DNA of 10,459 nucleotides from an uncultured Roseateles sp. (lineage in GTDB: Bacteria; Pseudomonadota; Gammaproteobacteria; Burkholderiales; Burkholderiaceae). Position 1 is the stretch's first letter. Each line of letters starts with the position of its first letter. The notes below the pieces were generated by a model. It saw nothing but the letters and a program-made list of their open reading frames with translations, was not told the origin of the DNA and searched no databases. This document shows, one piece after another, positions 8,401-10,459 of the stretch. The stretch is taken from assembly GCA_946480605.1 (NCBI GenBank), contig CAMLKW010000160.1, positions 1 to 10,459 of the forward strand. Direction: 5' to 3'. Position numbers and translations under genes: made by a program.

Positions 8401-8960
8401 TGTTCGCCCGCTCGCTGGGCGAGGAGCACCAGGCGCTGTGGTCGCAGCGCTTCCGCGCGCGGCCCGAGGAGCGCAGCAAGGACGGCGGCGGCTTTGCGAT
8501 GCACACGCTGCTGGACGACTGGATCGACGTGCAGGTGGTGGCCCGGCGCAGCGCGCCCATCGCGCGGCTGGTCATCGGGCCCTTCGTCGTGCTGGCGCTG
8601 CTGGTGGTGGCGCGCAGCCGGCTGTTCGACAACTGGGCGCTGACGCCGGCCATCGCCATCGGCGTGAGCTTCTACGTCGTCACGCTGATCGGGCTGACCG
8701 TGCTGCTGAAGCAGTCGGCCGAGGCCACGCGCAAGCGCGCGCTCGAGTCGATGCAGGCCGACCTGCGCTGGCTGGCCGGCAGTGGCAAGCCGCTGTCGGA
8801 GCTGGTGGAGCCGTTCAAGCGCCTGATCGCGCAGGTGGAGAACAACCAGCACGGTGCGTTCGCGCCGTACTTCGACCAGCCGCTGCTGAAGGCCATGCTG
8901 GTGCCGCTGGGCGGCGCTGGCGGCACGCAGCTGTTCGACTACCTGCTGCTCGGGCGTTGA
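5463..8960 (+). CDS. Large polytopic membrane protein with PBP1-like periplasmic domain (paralogue 2)
   Basis: Function is not recognised. This 1165-residue protein aligns with its upstream neighbour end to end: 21 of the first 30 residues and 48 of 61 over residues 491-551 are identical by hand count. It has the same layout: anchor at about 12-30, periplasmic region to about 635, about nine further membrane segments, and a cytosolic tail ending in the shared GGAGGTQLFD motif. Shared landmarks include ARLWEDPF (56-63), LAVIGPSSTDALR (265-277), VVVAERDSLYAQSL (401-414), VGIFATDVHDKLLVLQAL (494-511) and FFTTDMDARYLHP (520-532). All nine cysteines (77, 90, 285, 303, 591, 596, 786, 789, 875) have counterparts in paralogue 1. 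Length differs mainly through a shorter linker near 170-215. The ATG at 5463 is chosen over 5445 because AGGAG sits 6 bp upstream and the N-termini then align without gaps. The 3' end overlaps the convergent kinase gene by 22 bp. Confidence 0.9.
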   Translation: MADSKGGFGGFPWASAAVLVAFVASTQLVPHAFEPLRPAEKPRAQAPLDPELEVNARLWEDPFAALRRDEAERGERCERVRKQSPQRGDCRDGVAEARNPREMLAKLDRDHDQRLDDTLIVLGLLPGADFVGAEEARRRVRYAALAGLQAMDYVPDNAERLSLLEFDLLAPPPASAPASEPARLRPPFVVPYELLSLRTGHRDKPGGRAGSASRYAQVAVLWVDENALPHRKLDALAQLTQQLMGTQALDIASFKYSQGGGQPSLAVIGPSSTDALRLALADLRCAADRSGSPSAATAAAARCAVPGLQRQSGLAPEVLEGYRLLSRAEFYNSASTAPNRMLAELNKQDLDAFVTEQFKRITGDSGVVQLQRTVGNDGELIRKLDAEIRLRLSADGRRRVVVVAERDSLYAQSLVAELKHRLAQGGEDRLQLEVVYFFRGLDGVTTREASTAAPAKAAALEWPESRDQLDYLRRLGADLKRSEIDVGRPQIGAVGIFATDVHDKLLVLQALHEDFPDKMFFTTDMDARYLHPRTQAFTRNLVVASSLPLAFYAPPAAVRGGAEAVNLQAGTPPLRDIYQTSTYAAARRAACRDEACKQRERAALDLALGSPSLYEVGRSSAVPLAGYALEARTAASGAGRVLVAVLMVGLTGTLLLVWPSTPAIREARRVFLREPTLANQPQMDMTAIVLVALHAGLFSYVLASLIEFVLPSRLDFIHALLLASLAAFGALLAVLPALLSARREQPAPPDQAAGLDRLHLVVLAMVAGVWLWLAWPASGWRGALSCSTCEPVAWLEGVSAWPSHLIHLLALFAILWTLDWAWASTLQLLREDSDWLHLPRPQPQPVVRSNLRGLVRGWFEHVSVLFWKPGVGYSCDFAQLWQEYGERGEARPRAARTLVWFALTLALVGLLFLGLSEGQIPEVPVRGDEHRQMVKATLYVILLLLPLLIVAVGDATVLLLRFVRHLNAGRSFYPDATIAVFARSLGEEHQALWSQRFRARPEERSKDGGGFAMHTLLDDWIDVQVVARRSAPIARLVIGPFVVLALLVVARSRLFDNWALTPAIAIGVSFYVVTLIGLTVLLKQSAEATRKRALESMQADLRWLAGSGKPLSELVEPFKRLIAQVENNQHGAFAPYFDQPLLKAMLVPLGGAGGTQLFDYLLLGR

Positions 8961-9451
8961 ACGGCCGCGATGGCGGCGGCCAGGCGCTCGGCTTGGTTGC
9001 CGGCGATGTCCACCCAGGCGGCGTTGCCCGCCGTCAGCGTCGCACGCAAGCGCGCATCGAAAACCGCGCGCACGCCGGGTCCGTCGCGCAGGAAGCCGTC
9101 GGCCTCCCAGGGCAGGTCGGGCGCGCACAGCAGCGTCAGGTCGCAGCGGCGCTGGAAAGCGAGCGCTTCCGCGGTCAGCGAGTCATCGTCGAAGTAGTGC
9201 TCGCTGCACAGTGCGGTGATCAGCGGCGTGGTGTCGCAGATCACCAGCGTGTGCTGGCGCCAAGCCGTCTCGATGCGCGCCGCCTGCTCGGCGGCGATGT
9301 GGGCCTGCTCGGGTTGCTGCGGCGTGCGGCCGTGGGCGTCGCACCACTCGCGCAGGTACTCGGTGACGAGGCCGGCGCTGAAGTGCTTCGCCAGCGCCTC
9401 GGCCAGCGTGGACTTGCCGGTGCATTCGGCGCCCAGCAGCGAAACGATCAA
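8939..9451 (-). CDS. NadR-like ribosylnicotinamide kinase (AAA_28-type P-loop ATPase)
   Basis: The 170-residue cytosolic protein corresponds to the kinase domain of NadR, which phosphorylates nicotinamide riboside to NMN for NAD salvage. The P-loop GAECTGKST is at residues 7-15. VTEYLREW (29-36), an ICDTTPL block with Asp73, and the LPWEADGFLRDGP motif (113-125) match the NadR kinase pattern. The DNA-binding and NMN adenylyltransferase domains of enterobacterial NadR are absent, so NMN adenylylation must be done by another enzyme. The start is TTG at 9451, overlapping the pnuC stop (TTGA), with GGAGG (9457-9461) five bases upstream. The open frame continues to 9817 inside pnuC, but that extension is Arg/Ala-rich shadow sequence. 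Adjacency to pnuC supports the role strongly. The 3' end runs 22 bp into the last codons of the convergent membrane-protein gene. Confidence 0.88.
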   Translation of the reverse strand: MIVSLLGAECTGKSTLAEALAKHFSAGLVTEYLREWCDAHGRTPQQPEQAHIAAEQAARIETAWRQHTLVICDTTPLITALCSEHYFDDDSLTAEALAFQRRCDLTLLCAPDLPWEADGFLRDGPGVRAVFDARLRATLTAGNAAWVDIAGNQAERLAAAIAAVQRPSSR

Positions 9452-10059
9452 GCCTGCCTCCAGGCGCGCCAGCCGATGACGCTCATCGGAATGAAGGCGG
9501 CGTAGAGGATGACCGTCAGCCAGTAGCCCTTGAGGCCGAACAGCACGACGCTGACGACGTTGACGACGATCCACGTGGGCCAGTTCTCTTCGTACTTGCG
9601 CGCCAGCAGCCACTGGCCCAGCAGGCTGGCGACGGTCGGGAAGGCATCCCAGTAGGGCAGGGGACTGTCGGTGACGTGATCGAGGAACAGGCCCAGCAGC
9701 GGCCATGCGGCCAGCGTCAGCAGCGCGGGCTTCAGCAGGCCGCGCAGGCCCAGACGCCTCACCGTGAGCGCATCGCCGTCGCGCGTGCGGCCGAAGCGCC
9801 ATTGCCACAGGCCCCACACGGCCAGCGCGGCGAACAAGAGCTGCAGCGCGGCTTCGCCGTACAGCTTGCCGTCCCAGAACAGGCCGAAGTACAGCAGCGA
9901 GCTGACCAGCGCCAGTGGCCAGGCCAGCAGCTTGACCCGCATATTGCAGACGACCATCCAGACCGCCAGCACGAAGGCCACCAGCTCCAGCCAGGAAATG
10001 GGGCTGCCGAAGGCGGTGAAAGCCGGCGCCAGCAGCGCCGCCCAGGCGGTCGCGATCAT
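9448..10059 (-). CDS. pnuC: PnuC-family nicotinamide riboside transporter
   Basis: This 203-residue inner-membrane protein belongs to the PnuC family, which moves nicotinamide riboside by facilitated diffusion, with uptake driven by phosphorylation inside the cell. It has about seven hydrophobic segments. Family signatures are visible: VWGLWQWRFG (81-90) after the middle helices, and the C-terminal block LLARKYEENWPTWIVVNVVS (151-170) followed by GYWLTVILYAAF (178-189), which carry the Trp/Asn substrate-site-type residues of PnuC. Length is within the usual 190-240. The ATG start overlaps the ftsB stop by one base (TGATG, 10057-10061) and no strong ribosome site is seen, so translation probably depends on coupling. 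The next gene, a NadR-like kinase, supplies the trapping reaction. Confidence 0.94.
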   Translation of the reverse strand: MIATAWAALLAPAFTAFGSPISWLELVAFVLAVWMVVCNMRVKLLAWPLALVSSLLYFGLFWDGKLYGEAALQLLFAALAVWGLWQWRFGRTRDGDALTVRRLGLRGLLKPALLTLAAWPLLGLFLDHVTDSPLPYWDAFPTVASLLGQWLLARKYEENWPTWIVVNVVSVVLFGLKGYWLTVILYAAFIPMSVIGWRAWRQA

Positions 10060-10358
10060 CAGCGCGAGGCCGCTGAGGCGGCCGGGCGAACCGGTGCCAG
10101 CGGCACGAAGACCTCGTCGGCCTTGATCATGCCCAGCTCGAAGCGGGCCTTCTCCTCGACCATCTCCAGGCCTTCGCGCAGGTCGCGCAGTTCGGCCTGC
10201 AGCTGGTCGTTGCGTGCGCGCGCCTGGTCGTTGTCGGCCCGCGCCGCCGCCACCTCCTCCCGGAGATGTGCGACGTAAGGAAGACTGCCCCGGCCCACCC
10301 AGAGCTGGGCTTGAATGGCGATCAGGAAGACCGCCAGGACCAGGGCCAACGCCTTCAA
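10059..10358 (-). CDS. ftsB: Cell division protein FtsB
   Basis: This 99-residue bitopic protein is FtsB, which with FtsL and FtsQ forms the divisome subcomplex that activates septal peptidoglycan synthesis. A short cytosolic end and membrane segment (about 3-20) are followed by a Gly-containing connector (WVGRGS, 20-25), a periplasmic coiled coil (about 30-70) and the signature LREGLEMVEEKARFELGMIK (60-79), matching the FtsB consensus around EE-AR-ELGM. The start is TTG at 10358; no in-frame ATG gives a full membrane segment, and the preceding in-frame codons lead back to the eno stop after only two codons. A TTG a few codons in (10349) is a less likely alternative. Placement right after eno is the classic order in proteobacteria. 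The tail (about 85-99) is Ala/Pro-rich. Confidence 0.93.
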   Translation of the reverse strand: MKALALVLAVFLIAIQAQLWVGRGSLPYVAHLREEVAAARADNDQARARNDQLQAELRDLREGLEMVEEKARFELGMIKADEVFVPLAPVRPAASAASR

Positions 10359-10364
10359 GCGCGT

Positions 10365-10459
10365 TTACTTGAGGTTGTAGAACGCGGCACGGCCGGGGTA
10401 CACCGCCACGTCGCCCAGGTCTTCCTCGATGCGCAGCAGCTGGTTGTACTTGGCCATGC
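10365..10459 (-). CDS. eno: Enolase, C-terminal end (gene cut by window edge)
   Basis: Only the last 30 or so codons are inside the window. They read [20 protein letters not shown] and end in RAAFYNLK before a TAA stop (10365-10367). The RIEEDLG stretch is the conserved C-terminal segment of bacterial enolases, which convert 2-phosphoglycerate to phosphoenolpyruvate in glycolysis. The stop lies in the same frame as ftsB, two codons before its TTG start, consistent with co-transcription. The catalytic residues lie outside the window. Confidence 0.93.
   Translation of the reverse strand, partial: MAKYNQLLRIEEDLGDVAVYPGRAAFYNLK

Noticed and set aside
2513..9128. Very long antisense open frames of about 1008 and 1312 codons opposite the two membrane-protein genes (2513-5539 and 5190-9128)
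   Set aside because: They are Gln/Arg/His/Ala-rich low-complexity translations with no motif, typical of the antisense frame of high-GC genes. The plus-strand frames show clear conserved domains and membrane segments.
9452..9817. 5' extension of the kinase open frame inside pnuC
   Set aside because: The extension is Arg/Ala/Pro-rich and lies wholly within pnuC in another frame. The TTG at 9451 has a good ribosome site and places the P-loop near the N-terminus, as expected.

Overview
The window is dense, high-GC coding sequence with G/C-rich third codon positions. The identifiable genes are gamma carbonic anhydrase followed by Hsp33, eno followed by ftsB, and PnuC with a NadR-like kinase. Together they suggest a betaproteobacterial chromosome, most likely Burkholderiales (Rubrivivax/Leptothrix/Roseateles-like). 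That placement is an inference from gene order and protein style, not from a marker gene. No mobile element, CRISPR array, tRNA or rRNA was seen.

Left part, plus strand. Bases 1-157 are an upstream region, possibly holding the start of a divergent gene. A gamma-class carbonic anhydrase-like hexapeptide-repeat protein (158-682) follows and overlaps by 4 nt the gene for the redox-activated chaperone Hsp33 (hslO, 679-1641).

Central part, plus strand. Two very large paralogous membrane proteins of 1191 and 1165 residues lie in tandem (1754-5329 and 5463-8960) and fill about two thirds of the window. Each has an N-terminal membrane anchor, a large predicted periplasmic region that reads like a type 1 periplasmic-binding-protein fold, about nine further membrane segments and a cytosolic tail. 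Neither could be assigned a known function. They share conserved cysteine pairs, almost all predicted periplasmic, and a recognisably related upstream region. The gap between them carries a perfect 12-bp inverted repeat with a 54-nt loop. This pair is the best candidate for an undescribed system here, perhaps a two-subunit envelope receptor or transporter.

Right part, minus strand. Reading from the right edge, the genes are the C-terminal end of enolase (eno), ftsB (divisome), pnuC (nicotinamide riboside transporter) and a stand-alone NadR-like ribosylnicotinamide kinase. The last three are linked by 1-nt and 4-nt overlaps and ftsB begins six bases after the eno stop, so this looks like one operon. 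PnuC and the kinase together form an NAD-precursor salvage module: uptake of nicotinamide riboside, then trapping as NMN. The kinase gene converges on the second large membrane-protein gene and overlaps its 3' end by 22 bp.
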